Shown here: in pieces, positions 53,452 through 63,527 of the stretch | How the letters are laid out: every line of letters begins with the position of its first letter | Position numbering within the stretch: position 1 is the first letter of the stretch | DNA from: Phymatolithon calcareum | Lineage: Eukaryota > Rhodophyta > Florideophyceae > Hapalidiales | DNA length: 64,000 bases | NCBI GenBank assembly: GCA_977006965.1 | Contig: OZ345379.1 | Location: 1,488,001-1,552,000, forward strand | Reading direction: 5' to 3' | Notes under the pieces: model-generated | What the model saw: only the letters and a program-made list of their open reading frames with translations | What the model was told of the DNA's origin: nothing | The model's database searches: none | Made by a program: the position numbers and the translations under genes

Positions 53452-56400
53452 ATGGCGCTTCGGCCTCCGCTATTCTTGGGGAGACCACATTTCTTGCTTT
53501 GGATCGCCGCGCTTGCTGTATTGTTTGAACATTCGCGCGCTGAGTTTGCCGGAAAGGACTTCTTTCGAAATGAAATGCCACTCACCGACGCCTCAAGAAT
53601 CAATGTGCCGCTGTATCCGATACAGCATTCCTCTTTTCGTTTGACTTCGCAGACATTCATGCGCCAAGTAGTCATCACCCCGAGATTTGCAAGTGGTCCC
53701 ACGCTCAGTAGCAATGAGGTCGCCATGGTGGATGGTTTGGCGACAGAAACGGTGTTCTGGGTTTTCGTTACGGAGCCTAACAAGACTATTTCGGATTATA
53801 CTTTCTCAATGGAAAGTTCTAACCAACGGGTTTGCACAAGCTCTGACTTTAGCATCGGGTCGGTACAGAGAATTTCCGGAGGATACAACGTTTCGGCCAC
53901 CGTTGACTTCGACAAATGGGTCGGCGTCACAAATCTCAGCTTCACCGCCACGGAGAAGACGTCCGGGAATGCTACTACATCTTCGTCACAACCTTGCACG
54001 GTGTTTGGCGTTTCGTATTTCAAAACGGAAGCAAACGGAACACAGACACTTGTGGGAGGTCCGAATTACCCGCTGAATTTGACCACGGCTGAAATTCGCG
54101 ACAAGTCGAAGGTGGATCTTGGCTGCTTCGTGCAGTACGGGGATGGGACCAATTCGTCTAAGAGCCTCAACGCAAAGTATCCGCTCAGCGGCATTACGTT
54201 CGCCCCATCCGGTGTGAAGAAGCAAATCACCCACAACTCTGCCACTTGTAGCGACACGGGCAACATTTACAACGGCAGTACAGTGCTCATGAAATCCGGC
54301 TGCGCGTACGGCATATCTGGCAACTCGGTGAACGGGACGTACGTCGGCCCGAATTTCGGGCTCGACCTGAACCGCAACAGGAATGGAACTTTCGATCTGA
54401 GTTGTGAGTGGGCTGAGGTTTTGCAGGGGTCCACGCTTGCATCTGTTGGGTATGAGAACATTCTCACCGTCAACATTGTTGGAGAGTGCTACCCCATAGT
54501 CACGGAAATCCATCCTACCGGACCGTTTGGCAGCCTTGGCAACGACACCGCAAGACTCCTCGTTGATAACTTGCCGACCAACCTCACAGTTGCGCAGACT
54601 TGGGCGTACGATTTAGCCATTCAATTTGCGGATGGTAGCAACGGGGCCGCGACGCTTGTCCAGGATGGAGTGCAGACGCATGCGAATGAATCCGGAACGC
54701 TTACGTTCCGGCTCCCACGTGGCACTGGCGCCAATTTGCCGTGGAACATGGACGTCACGAAGCCAACCAAAGAACTTCTCCCGGCGGACGACCAGACCGT
54801 TCCTCCGTATCTCTTCACTTTGGAAAATCTTATTCGTCTTTACGACATTACACCGTCCAGTGGCTCGGAACAAGGTGGGGTGAATATAACATTGACAGGA
54901 GAGTTTCCATTGTACAACCCTGCGAATTCTGGCATCTACTTCGACGGGACTATTATTCCTGCGATTAGCGTCATTGCCTATGACGAGAACACGATTAACT
55001 TTACCTTGCCGGCTAAGGTTACTGAAAATTTCAACGTGTCAGTCACGGTGCAAGTGGATGGACGAACTTCCAACTCATTACCGTTTTATTATATTCCATC
55101 GGCGGAGCTTTATTCAATGACACCGACGTTCGGACCTACAAGCGGCGGCACTGAGGTTACGCTGACTGGTCAATTTATCGGCTTTGATCCCAGTAATTCC
55201 AGCATTCTGTTTGGCGGTACAGAGTTGGACGGCTCTGTAATCATTTCAGGGAATGATACTCACATTGTGTTCTCCACACCTCCGAAGGCTACCCTGGGCA
55301 ATGATAGTGTCTATGCATACAATGTGACGGTCAAGATTAACACCGAAGTATCAAATCCGTTGGTGTTCTCATATCAGATGCCAGTATCGATCACGGGGAT
55401 CTCACCTTCATCAGGCCCGGAGGAAGGCGGGACGGAAGTCACTCTAACTGGTATATTCTCAACATTTACCCAAGAGACCGGAGCGGTGTATTTCGGCGGC
55501 CAAAAGTTGAATTCGACGAGCATCATTTCCTCTTCCCCAACGGAAATCGTGTTTCGCACGCCGCCTCGATCCGATATCGGCTCCGCGTATACTCATGACG
55601 TCTGGGTGGTCGCACTTGAGGTCGAGTCTAACCATGTGCAGTTCACCTACGGGGCAACCTCGGCGGGATTGGGGATCATTGCGAACGGTGGTAATTACGA
55701 TGTGGACAGAAAATTCGCAATTGGAGCATGCGGCAACGCCGATTTTCGAGCATACTTGTCCACTGGAGCACGTACTCAAAATCCGGTGTACACTTGGACG
55801 CTTGTTGATGCAGCCACCAACGTGTCTATTCTTGCTGGCACGGATGTGGTTACGAATGAGGAGATCTTGCTGCTGCCGTATAATATCTATCCGAGCAAGA
55901 ACACTGACTATTTACTGACTCTATCCATCAAGACTGACTTTATCACAAGAGAAATCAAGACCTTGACTATTGTACAGCGAGATGTGCAGAGCATAGGTGT
56001 CCGAATCATCGATCCAAGGGCAAGATCCATTTCCGATCCCAATGTTACTCTCACCATTCCAAGTGTCATCTCCCTTCCGGGCTGTACGAACACCGATCTT
56101 AAAATTGATAACACGTCCATGACGTACGTTTGGGAGTTTCAATCGAAGTCGTACCTGTTTTCGTATCTCAACGAAACGTCGCCGGAGGGCAAAGTTGGCC
56201 CTACATTGCTAGGTCGCGAATTCCAAGTGCCGCAGACTGCTATGATGTACGGGCAGTTCCCATTGAGACTTACGGCATATTTCACTGAGTTCACCAGCAT
56301 TCGTGGATCTGACACGGCTACACTGGTAGTTCAGCCCGCTCCGCTCGTGGCACAAATTAATGGCGGAGAGAACACTCAATTCATTTCGGAGGTACAAGAT

Positions 56401-59013
56401 TTCGAAATGTCGGCCTTAAGATCGCGAGACCCGGATGTGCTGACTGGAGACGATAGCGCTGGTTTAACCTTCGAGTGGGCCTGCATGTACTCAACCGATC
56501 CTACTTTTGCGACGAATACGACATGCAGTGATGCCATCCTTCCAAGCATTTCGTCGGTCACCTTTTCAGTCTCAAGAAGTGGACTGTCTGCAATTCGAAG
56601 CTCGACCGCCGACACTTATGTTCAATACTCCTTAGTTGTGAAAAAGTTTTCGCAGGACTTTGTCGGAAATGTTATCACCCGAGTTTCGCGACGGGTTTAC
56701 AGCGTTCTCATCATCTCGAAGACCCCTGCACAGCGATATGAAGCTCTTGCTAATATTGCCATCACGAATAACCAGACGCACGAAGTGGATCGCCGGAACG
56801 TCAAGTATTTCGAGGACATTATTATCACGCCCGTGTCCGTCACGGAGGAGACGATTTGGGAATTTCAGCTTGTGGAGCCGCTGTCACAGTCAAGCCTTCT
56901 TTCCGACCCGAACAACTTGATCCCTTTTGCCGGGTACTATTCATTCGGACTGCGTGCTGGACGATATTCCCTGGGTCTTCGCGCGAATGTGCTTACGCCG
57001 AACACAGTTTATACATTTCGAATTTTTTCATTCCGAACTGGCTTTGAGCGCAATGAGCAAACGGTATCAATCAGGACTGTGGAGAAACCTGTTGTCACAA
57101 TCGGGAAATTGCCGAGGACTTCCGGAAACACCAACTCGACGTTCTACGCCTCGGCGAAGACTAACTACGACGGCGACTTCAAATACTACATCATCGTCTC
57201 CGATCGGTTTAACTTTGATTACTGCGTGGATGGGTGTCAAGGTGTCCCAGTTGCTCGATTCCAGCTTGCCTCACCGGGTTCATACTCATTGCGATGTGAA
57301 GTGTACGACTCGTTGGGATATACGATGCTGGCGTCTGCGACAAGTTCCACGAATATCACTGTGTCCGTTCCGAGCGAGCCAGCAACGCTGCTCTCACTGG
57401 CAGGGCAGTCCGAGATCGCGTTTGAAGCCGGTGATCATGCCCTGTACCAGCAAATGGGGAACGACATTGTGAAGACAATTCTCGATTCCAGCAACGGCAC
57501 GTCTGACCCAGTGCTGGACTCAATTATCGTCACTAATATCACAACCAAAATGGCCCATATTACAGCAAACTCAGTGCCGAACACTGTACAAAGCTCTAAT
57601 TTTGTGCGAACCGCTGCGTCCATAGCTCAGCTCACTCCATCATTGGGAATTAATCTGGACATTAACACTTTGTATACGCTCATCAACATCACCGTGAGCG
57701 CTGTTTCCAGAACACCGGACACCGCAGCCCTTCAGCAACTGGAGGATATTCTCGAGTTTTACGATCGAGCGCCATCTCTAATTCTGGAAACGTTTTCCAG
57801 CACTACGTCGAATTCTGAAATTCGACTGGCCCTTCGCCAGAGCAGCAGTCAACTACGAGTTATCTTGGCAGATACTTACGAGTTGATGAAGGAACAGGTC
57901 GCCTTGATATCTATGAAGAATGCCTTGTGCGGTTCTCGGTTTTCTATCAACAGTGGAAGCACATCAAAGTCCGGGAAGGCCCTCGCACTGCGCTACGAAT
58001 CCGCGCGTGCTGAAGAACGAGCTCCCGAAGTCGTTGGTTTCCAAGAGGTGAACAAGAGTGCGTTGATCAATCCCACTCAAGCGCAACTTATGCCATCGTC
58101 GTTTCGGGTAGCCAAGTTATGCAACCCGGAACAGGGATTGGAACTGTTTATTGATGAAGACACCGACAATGAAATTCGTTTCAAATCTTGCAGCAATATC
58201 TTCAAGAACAGGTTTCGAGACCTTGTGTTCTTGGTCAGTCGCACACCTGATTACGTGTGGCTTTCCCGTCTCCGGAACATGGAAACAAGAACCTCCGGCC
58301 TGGTTTCCGTCTCTGTTTCAGAAGTTGGTTCTGATAACACGTTACAACCCGATTTGTACAGCTCTCCTAATTGCTTCGAGGTTGAGATGCCGTTGCGCAC
58401 CGACGGTAACATGAGCTTTCTGAAGTCCAAAGTCGGCTCTGCTGTACCGGGTGTACGATTCGCACCTCCGCGCGCTTTCGGGACGCCGGTGGATAATTTG
58501 GAGAATTACTACGTTGCAAGTACTACGGGTGTTTCTGCAACAATCACATCGAAAAAGCTTCCCAATGGATCGATGTCGACAATCCGCGGGTTTATTCTCA
58601 CGGCGAATACCGGAGTATATGCCGTGCGTGCTATCGATCTCTCCTCTCTATTCTCGCTGGAGGGCATCAGGTGGACTTTGTTCATTGTGTTGGGCATGTT
58701 GCTTATCATCTTCGTTTTGGTTGCTCTCATTGCCGGCGTGGTGTATAGAGCTACGGCTACCAAAGAAGTGCCGCCACCTATCGTGGGAGTACCTGTGGAT
58801 ACTGACTTTACTTACGTCGAACGTGACATCTACGGTCGTGGTACGGCTGTTGACATGCTCGATCCGCAAGAAGAGGCTATTGCTGTGGTGAGTCCTGCGG
58901 CTGCCACAGTGGGAAGCGAGGTAGAGGAAAAAACACCGGTTGCAGAGGAAGAGGAACCGGGGGTAATTGAAGATGCAGTAGAAGCAGAAAACCAACTGGG
59001 AGAGGAGAGGTAG
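53452..59013 (+). CDS. Large IPT/TIG and REJ-like cell-surface protein, single-pass
   Basis: Intronless, 1853 aa. I chose ATG 53,452 because it gives a signal peptide (MALRPPLFLGRPHFLLWIAA, then LAVLFEHSRA); the frame itself is open with an ATG at 53,221. Residues about 463-550, 550-643 and 644-735 are three IPT/TIG domains, each opening ITPSSGSEQGG, MTPTFGPTSGG or ISPSSGPEEGG. About 740-1310 resembles the REJ region of polycystin-1 relatives, with a PKD-like ALRSRDPDVLTGDDSAGLTF then EWAC block. Many N-x-S/T sites occur. A helical region follows (1340-1480), then one membrane segment at about 1741-1765 (WTLFIVLGMLLIIFVLVALI) and an 88-residue acidic, Glu-rich cytosolic tail. No channel domain follows, unlike polycystins. 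Likely adhesion or mating/cell-recognition receptor; the ligand is unknown. Confidence 0.85.
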   Translation: MALRPPLFLGRPHFLLWIAALAVLFEHSRAEFAGKDFFRNEMPLTDASRINVPLYPIQHSSFRLTSQTFMRQVVITPRFASGPTLSSNEVAMVDGLATETVFWVFVTEPNKTISDYTFSMESSNQRVCTSSDFSIGSVQRISGGYNVSATVDFDKWVGVTNLSFTATEKTSGNATTSSSQPCTVFGVSYFKTEANGTQTLVGGPNYPLNLTTAEIRDKSKVDLGCFVQYGDGTNSSKSLNAKYPLSGITFAPSGVKKQITHNSATCSDTGNIYNGSTVLMKSGCAYGISGNSVNGTYVGPNFGLDLNRNRNGTFDLSCEWAEVLQGSTLASVGYENILTVNIVGECYPIVTEIHPTGPFGSLGNDTARLLVDNLPTNLTVAQTWAYDLAIQFADGSNGAATLVQDGVQTHANESGTLTFRLPRGTGANLPWNMDVTKPTKELLPADDQTVPPYLFTLENLIRLYDITPSSGSEQGGVNITLTGEFPLYNPANSGIYFDGTIIPAISVIAYDENTINFTLPAKVTENFNVSVTVQVDGRTSNSLPFYYIPSAELYSMTPTFGPTSGGTEVTLTGQFIGFDPSNSSILFGGTELDGSVIISGNDTHIVFSTPPKATLGNDSVYAYNVTVKINTEVSNPLVFSYQMPVSITGISPSSGPEEGGTEVTLTGIFSTFTQETGAVYFGGQKLNSTSIISSSPTEIVFRTPPRSDIGSAYTHDVWVVALEVESNHVQFTYGATSAGLGIIANGGNYDVDRKFAIGACGNADFRAYLSTGARTQNPVYTWTLVDAATNVSILAGTDVVTNEEILLLPYNIYPSKNTDYLLTLSIKTDFITREIKTLTIVQRDVQSIGVRIIDPRARSISDPNVTLTIPSVISLPGCTNTDLKIDNTSMTYVWEFQSKSYLFSYLNETSPEGKVGPTLLGREFQVPQTAMMYGQFPLRLTAYFTEFTSIRGSDTATLVVQPAPLVAQINGGENTQFISEVQDFEMSALRSRDPDVLTGDDSAGLTFEWACMYSTDPTFATNTTCSDAILPSISSVTFSVSRSGLSAIRSSTADTYVQYSLVVKKFSQDFVGNVITRVSRRVYSVLIISKTPAQRYEALANIAITNNQTHEVDRRNVKYFEDIIITPVSVTEETIWEFQLVEPLSQSSLLSDPNNLIPFAGYYSFGLRAGRYSLGLRANVLTPNTVYTFRIFSFRTGFERNEQTVSIRTVEKPVVTIGKLPRTSGNTNSTFYASAKTNYDGDFKYYIIVSDRFNFDYCVDGCQGVPVARFQLASPGSYSLRCEVYDSLGYTMLASATSSTNITVSVPSEPATLLSLAGQSEIAFEAGDHALYQQMGNDIVKTILDSSNGTSDPVLDSIIVTNITTKMAHITANSVPNTVQSSNFVRTAASIAQLTPSLGINLDINTLYTLINITVSAVSRTPDTAALQQLEDILEFYDRAPSLILETFSSTTSNSEIRLALRQSSSQLRVILADTYELMKEQVALISMKNALCGSRFSINSGSTSKSGKALALRYESARAEERAPEVVGFQEVNKSALINPTQAQLMPSSFRVAKLCNPEQGLELFIDEDTDNEIRFKSCSNIFKNRFRDLVFLVSRTPDYVWLSRLRNMETRTSGLVSVSVSEVGSDNTLQPDLYSSPNCFEVEMPLRTDGNMSFLKSKVGSAVPGVRFAPPRAFGTPVDNLENYYVASTTGVSATITSKKLPNGSMSTIRGFILTANTGVYAVRAIDLSSLFSLEGIRWTLFIVLGMLLIIFVLVALIAGVVYRATATKEVPPPIVGVPVDTDFTYVERDIYGRGTAVDMLDPQEEAIAVVSPAAATVGSEVEEKTPVAEEEEPGVIEDAVEAENQLGEER

Positions 59014-59402
59014 GAAAATTATGTTGATGTAGAAGAAGATCCAATACTAATGCGACAAGATGGAAGGCCACCATTTACAGACTATTATCGACAACTATCT
59101 GACTTTGTATTAAATGAATTCAATTTCGACTGGATATTGAGAGCCGAAACAGTCACTGATGAACATTCGTGGAGCACACCAAGGCAACTTTAGCGACACC
59201 AAAAGCGACTGTGAAATGATTTCGACCAGCAACATTTGTTTCTCCAGGGCTATTCTCAAAGGGCCTTCTGAGCCAATTTTTCGGTCATCGGAAAGAACTC
59301 CTAGCAGTGGCCATTGATGGTGACATCAGGTAAGTCATCCTCTCAATAGTCCAATTTTTTCGAGTACCATTTCCAACCTTGCTGGAATTCAGATGGCAGG
59401 TA
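59014..59402. other. 3' flank of the receptor gene
   Basis: No feature recognised. The duplicated block begins about 59,403. Confidence 0.4.
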
Positions 59403-59648
59403 TTGAATGTACCAACGCTCATCGTGTGGGGACTGAAGGATCGTAGTTCACCAATTGAGAACGCGGAGAAGTTCAAGAAGGACATTCGTGGATCAAAGCT
59501 ACCGGTGATTAAGGATACGGGGCACAGCCCTCATCTTGAAACAGCGGACAGGACATCTGCGCATATTTTGGATTTTGTTCTTGACGAACGGGATTATAAC
59601 CGAGGTAGGGAAAAGTCTGAAGCAGCAATGCAAAAGCAGCTATTTTGA
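59403..59648 (+). pseudogene. Alpha/beta-hydrolase 3' fragment (copy 1)
   Basis: About 82 codons matching the C-terminus of the hydrolase at 61.8-62.6 kb: VPTLIVWGLKDRSSPIENAE against VPTLVAWGVKDRILPVENAE, and the same tail REKSEAAMQKQLF / REKSEPVMQKQLF. It holds the acid (WGLKD) and His (GHSPH) regions but no nucleophile part. Nucleotide similarity continues past the stop into the 3' flank. A duplication breakpoint, not a gene. Confidence 0.8.
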
Positions 59649-60161
59649 AGGCGGATGCGAAGCCAGAGGCAAAATAAATTGTTTTTTCCTCATTTCCTAG
59701 ATGAGGTCGATGAAAATCAAGCTCAAATAAATTTGGCTTGGTGCATAATGCCCAGAAAAAGCTGGAGATGATGCTTTTGCAACATGGCTCTGTCAATCAC
59801 AAGCCGTCCATCATCCTTCCTGCATCTGAATGGCTTGGCTTCGAGTGGCAAGTCGACCGATTTATTTGCCATGTCGTTCAGAAAGGGGTCTGAATATGGC
59901 TATATTCTCATTCAACAGACAGTCCTTGAAAATACATCAAGAGAAGAAAGTATATGGAGATGTTAACTATCGAAGAGCGCACCACAAACAGAAAAGATGA
60001 CCATCCCTCACTCTGGGAAAACAATCAAACATAATTTTCAATTTACTCAGCTTATTCAATATCAACAACTCTCATCTCACATTCCGTCCATCTTCTCATC
60101 AAACATTTTCATCATGCTTTCCATTGAATAGCTTGTGATGCATACTTGCAACATTAAAAGA

Positions 60162-60492
60162 TTACTTTCCCTTCGACGGGGCAGTGTAGGTTCCGCGACC
60201 GGACGGATTGGCGTAGTCTGTCAAAAGAATTCAAATGAGCAACGTAAGTGTGTGAAAAATTATTGTCTCTTGATTGTGAATCATGTGGAATATACGTACA
60301 AGCACTGCCATTGTCATTCTTGTAGTAATAGCTTCCATTCTGGTTGGAGTAATGATAAGAGTTACCGGAAGTCGAGTTGGTTCCTCCAGGAGTGTTGTAG
60401 GGATTTCCCTGACTATTGGTGCCGCTGCGAGCACCATTACCAGATGCTCCGCTTCCTCCAGAGGTCTGACTGTGAGAACTGTTACCTGTCAT
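60162..60492 (-). CDS. 82-aa Gly/Asn/Tyr-rich protein, two exons (copy 1)
   Basis: Exon 1 is 60,492-60,300 (193 nt), then an 82-bp intron (60,299-60,218; donor GTACGT, acceptor TTTTGACAG), then exon 2, 60,217-60,162 (56 nt). The protein starts MTGNSSHSQTSGGSGASGNG, has a middle SYHYSNQNGSYYYKNDNGSA and, after splicing, ends YYANPSGRGTYTAPSKGK. The repeated aromatic Y-x-Y-x-N/Y pattern continues smoothly across the junction, which supports the splice. Without splicing the frame reads into unrelated text. No signal peptide or membrane span; low-complexity, Gly/Ser/Asn-rich. I recall similar short Y/N/G-rich proteins from fungi but cannot name a family. A TATATAAG box lies 87 bp upstream. The second copy at 63.1 kb keeps exon lengths and splice sites. 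Confidence 0.78.
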
Positions 60493-60578
60493 GTGTTTGA
60501 GTTGTGAAGGTTGTTGAGTTTGTTGGTTGTTGGTCGTCGTGTGCTGGTGGAAGAAGGGATAGGAATGATAGGACGATG

Positions 60579-60586
60579 CTTATATA
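60579..60586 (-). promoter_or_regulatory. TATA box of the small gene, copy 1
   Basis: Minus-strand TATATAAG, 87 bp upstream of the ATG at 60,492; conserved at 63,520-63,527 and, as CTTATAAG, at 61,343-61,350 in the copy that lost its gene. The leader between box and ATG is C/A-rich (CAACAACCAACAAACTCAAC). Confidence 0.75.
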
Positions 60587-60935
60587 CTGTTTCTCGGGTG
60601 AGATCGCAATGGTGCAGGGGCCGACACCAAAGTGTCTGTTTTCCAAATTTTCGCACGAGACAGTGTCGTCATATCTTTAAAGCGAAAAGTTTTCGAGAAT
60701 TTTAAACGAACTTTTTCCCGTTCATTTAAACTTTGGATTCAACCCGTTTGCGTGCAACAGAGAGTATTGTCACAACCTTTCTAGATCCCATCGTGGAAAA
60801 ATGTGCTTTACACTTTACTCTATGTTTGCGAGCCTCACGAACATCGCCTGTTTCTTTCTGATACTCCATCCATACGACCGCGAGTGAGCTGATTAAGTTG
60901 ATGTCAACCCTTAATGCTTATGTCACTGGTGCTTA

Positions 60936-61219
60936 CACCCGCGTTTATTGCTCTCGTAATGCTTTATGTATCTCCAGAGGTACTATTGCAGCTAGTTTTT
61001 CTGGTACTCTCAACGTGTATTGTCAGTCTGATAACTCTGGCTGTAGGATAAGTGAAGACTGGTTAGCTATGTATACCAGTGGAGCATTCGACTGGCGACT
61101 GAGAGTCGCCAGTTGCGCTAGTCTAAGTGATTGAATGAGTACATCGAGTATCGCGAGTTAGCCTGTACAACTTCCCACTTGTTGTTGGCACATCTCGAAT
61201 TAGATGCTGATCAAAAATG
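60936..61219. other. Unique insert between duplicated parts
   Basis: Sequence not shared with the other copies; here one would expect the hydrolase 5' part. A plus-strand frame (60,898-61,134) crosses it and looks spurious. Contains the hairpin at 61,091-61,113. Confidence 0.4.
61091..61113. repeat. 10-bp-stem hairpin
   Basis: ACTGGCGACT-gag-AGTCGCCAGT, perfect stem with a 3-nt loop, within the unique insert. Confidence 0.75.
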
Positions 61220-61275
61220 CCATTCGTGGATCAAAGCTGGCTGCCATTGAGTATGCGGGGCATCCTGCCCTCTAA
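61220..61275 (+). pseudogene. Alpha/beta-hydrolase 3' fragment (copy 2, very short)
   Basis: CATTCGTGGATCAAAGCTGG and the following bases match 62,418-62,470 of the long copy (IRGSKLAAIEYAGHPA against IRGSKLAVIENAGHRS). It is followed by sequence that leads to intergenic segment B. Confidence 0.65.
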
Positions 61276-61342
61276 AGATTTATTCTGCAAACAATGTCGA
61301 GGAACGGCGGCCCTTGCGACCAATGCCACACCTACGATGATG

Positions 61343-61350
61343 CTTATAAG
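61343..61350 (-). promoter_or_regulatory. TATA-like box in intergenic copy B (orphan)
   Basis: CTTATAAG at the position of the TATA boxes of copies A and C. No small gene follows it on the minus strand, so it is orphaned there. Confidence 0.45.
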
Positions 61351-61783
61351 CGGTTTCCGGGGTGAGATCCCAATGGTGCAGAGCCGACACCAAACTGTCC
61401 GTTTTCTGAAATTTTCGCACGAGACAGTGTCGTCATATCTTTAAAGCGAAAAGTTTTCGAGAATTTAAACCAACTTTTTCCCGTTCATTTAAACTTTGGA
61501 TTCAATCCGTTTACGTACAACAGAGAGTATGGTCACACCCTTTCTAGGTGTTATGGTGGAAAAAGGTGCTATGCAGTTTACTTTTCGATAGTGAACCTCA
61601 CGAAGATCGGCTATTTATTATCTGCCACTCCATCCATGCGACCGCGAGTAGCATACTTAATTCATGTCGACCCTTATCGCAAATGTTACTCTTCGCTGAA
61701 CATTCTTCGCAACCTGAAGCTGGAGAAAATGCGCCCCTCAAAACCGCTCACGTCAACCACAATCCGGTCTTGCCGAAAAACGC

Positions 61784-62584
61784 TTGCCAGCAGTAATGCT
61801 TGTTCACGGGTTCGACTCAAACTTTCTCGAGTTTCGCAATCTTCTCCCCAAGCTATCCAACCAATATCAAGTTTTTGTGGCATACATGCTCGGCTGGGAT
61901 CTCACAGAGAAGCCATTCGAAGTACGGTACGGTCCTGTGGAACACCGTGAGCATCTGTACTCGTACTGGACGCACTACATCAACCGTCCAGTATCGCTCA
62001 TATGTGCCTCACTCAGTGGTGCCGTCGCCATTGACTTTGCACATCGGTATCGAGAGGCAGTTGACCAGCTCGTGCTCATTGACGCGCAGGCGTACCAGGG
62101 CCGCCCATTAAACCCATGGGTGCGCGACTACCCTGCAATTGCGCGGTTTGGAGCTGAAGTGTTGCGTTCGGACTGGTTGCGCTGGATGGCGATCTCTGCC
62201 AGTTATGAGGAAAAGTCGTTCTGGAACAAAGACGTGTTACGCATGGGCGGGTTGCATTGCAGAACTGATGGGTGGAAGGAGGCGGCAATGGATTTTATTC
62301 AAGGCGAAGGGTACTGTGTAAGCGATACTGTGAAGGATGTGGATGTACCAACGCTCGTTGCATGGGGGGTGAAGGATCGTATTTTACCTGTTGAGAACGC
62401 GGAGAAGTTCAAGAAGGACATTCGTGGATCGAAGCTGGCGGTGATTGAGAACGCAGGGCATAGATCTCATTCAGAAAAAGCGGGCAGGACTGCTGCGCAT
62501 ATTTTGGGTTTTGTTTTTGAGGGACGGGATTGCAACCGAGGAAGGGAGAAGTCTGAACCAGTAATGCAAAAGCAGCTATTTTGA
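61784..62584 (+). CDS. Alpha/beta-hydrolase, long copy without a clear start
   Basis: 267 codons open to the TGA at 62,584. Oxyanion region MLVHGFDSNFLEFR; nucleophile elbow LICASLSGAVAIDFAH (Ser in a C-A-S-L-S context where most relatives have G-x-S-x-G); acid WGVKDRILPVE; His IENAGHRSHSEK. So the Ser-Asp-His triad is present with an unusual elbow. The first in-frame ATG (61,796) lies inside the first core strand, too late for a native start. The text just upstream in the +1 frame (QPEAGENAPLK) looks like the missing N-terminus, so a one-base frameshift near 61,780 or an unseen short intron is likely. The closest type I can name is the plant/algal alpha/beta-hydrolase of the epoxide-hydrolase-like class. 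Substrate unknown. Confidence 0.6.
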   Translation: MPAVMLVHGFDSNFLEFRNLLPKLSNQYQVFVAYMLGWDLTEKPFEVRYGPVEHREHLYSYWTHYINRPVSLICASLSGAVAIDFAHRYREAVDQLVLIDAQAYQGRPLNPWVRDYPAIARFGAEVLRSDWLRWMAISASYEEKSFWNKDVLRMGGLHCRTDGWKEAAMDFIQGEGYCVSDTVKDVDVPTLVAWGVKDRILPVENAEKFKKDIRGSKLAVIENAGHRSHSEKAGRTAAHILGFVFEGRDCNRGREKSEPVMQKQLF

Positions 62585-63104
62585 AGGCGGATGCGATGGC
62601 AAAATACACTGTTTTTTCTCCACTTCCCAGATGATCTCCGAGATTGAGAAGAATCATGCTCGAATAGAGTTGGCTTGATGTGTATAATGCCCCGCATAAA
62701 CTGGAGCTGTTGATTTTGCAACATGACTGTGTGGATCGAAAGACGCACATCATCCATCGTGCATCTGAATAGCATGCCTTCGAGTGGCAAGTCAACTGAC
62801 TGTGCTTATGTGTCGAAAGGAGACATTTGGTCAAAAAGAGGCCACAGGCAACATTTTCGAGCCAGAACGCATGTACGATTAGCTTATCGCCCTGACTATT
62901 ACATCTTGATGACTCTCGTGTTGAAAAGGTTCCATGTCCAAGAACATCCCTCATCATCGCAAAACAATCAAACATAATTTTCAATTTACTCAGCTTATGC
63001 AATATCAACAAATATCATCTCACATTCCGTCCATCTTCTCATCAAACACTTTCATCATGCTTTCCATTGAATAGCTTGCGATGCATACTTGCAACATTAA
63101 AAGA
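62585..63104. other. Intergenic spacer, duplicated
   Basis: Paralog of 59,649-60,161. Similarity includes ATGCAAAAGCAGCTATTTTG, AGGCGGATGCGA and TCGAGTGGCAAGTC. No gene. Confidence 0.6.
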
Positions 63105-63435
63105 TTACTTTCCCTTCGACGGTGCAGTGTAGGTTCCGCGACCGGACGGATTGGCGTAGTCTGTCAAAAGAATTCAAATGAGCAACGTTAGTGTGTGAAA
63201 AATTATTGTCTCTTACTTGCGAATCATGTTGCATATACATACAAGCACTGCCATTGTCATTCTTGTAGTAATAGCTTCCATTCTGGTTGGAGTAATGATA
63301 AGAGTTACCGGAAGTCGAGTTGGTTCCTCCAGGAGTGTTGTAGCGATTTCCCTGACTATTGGTTCCGCTGCGAGCACCATTACCAGATGCTCCGCTTCCT
63401 CCAGAGGTCTGACTGCGAGAACTGTTACCTGTCAT
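63105..63435 (-). CDS. 82-aa Gly/Asn/Tyr-rich protein, two exons (copy 2)
   Basis: Exon 1 is 63,435-63,243 (193 nt), then an 82-bp intron (63,242-63,161; donor GTATGT, acceptor TTTTGACAG), then exon 2, 63,160-63,105 (56 nt). Same gene as at 60.2 kb with two visible protein changes (His to Arg at residue 7, Pro to Arg at residue 31). The intron differs more (donor GTACGT to GTATGT, other substitutions) yet keeps its length. Intact frame, splice sites and TATA box suggest both copies are functional. Confidence 0.78.
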
Positions 63436-63519
63436 GTTTGAGTTGTGAAGGTTGTTGAGTTTGTTGGTTGTTGGTGTGTGTGTGCTGGTGGAAGAAGGGA
63501 TAGGAATGATAGGACGATG

Positions 63520-63527
63520 CTTATATA
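63520..63527 (-). promoter_or_regulatory. TATA box of the small gene, copy 2
   Basis: Minus-strand TATATAAG, 85 bp upstream of the ATG at 63,435, same context as copy 1. Confidence 0.75.

Noticed and set aside
60154-60492. Unspliced 112-codon version of the small gene
   Set aside because: The Tyr/Asn/Gly pattern ends at the GTACGT donor and resumes after the CAG acceptor; the unspliced tail is intron text, although it is also open in both copies.
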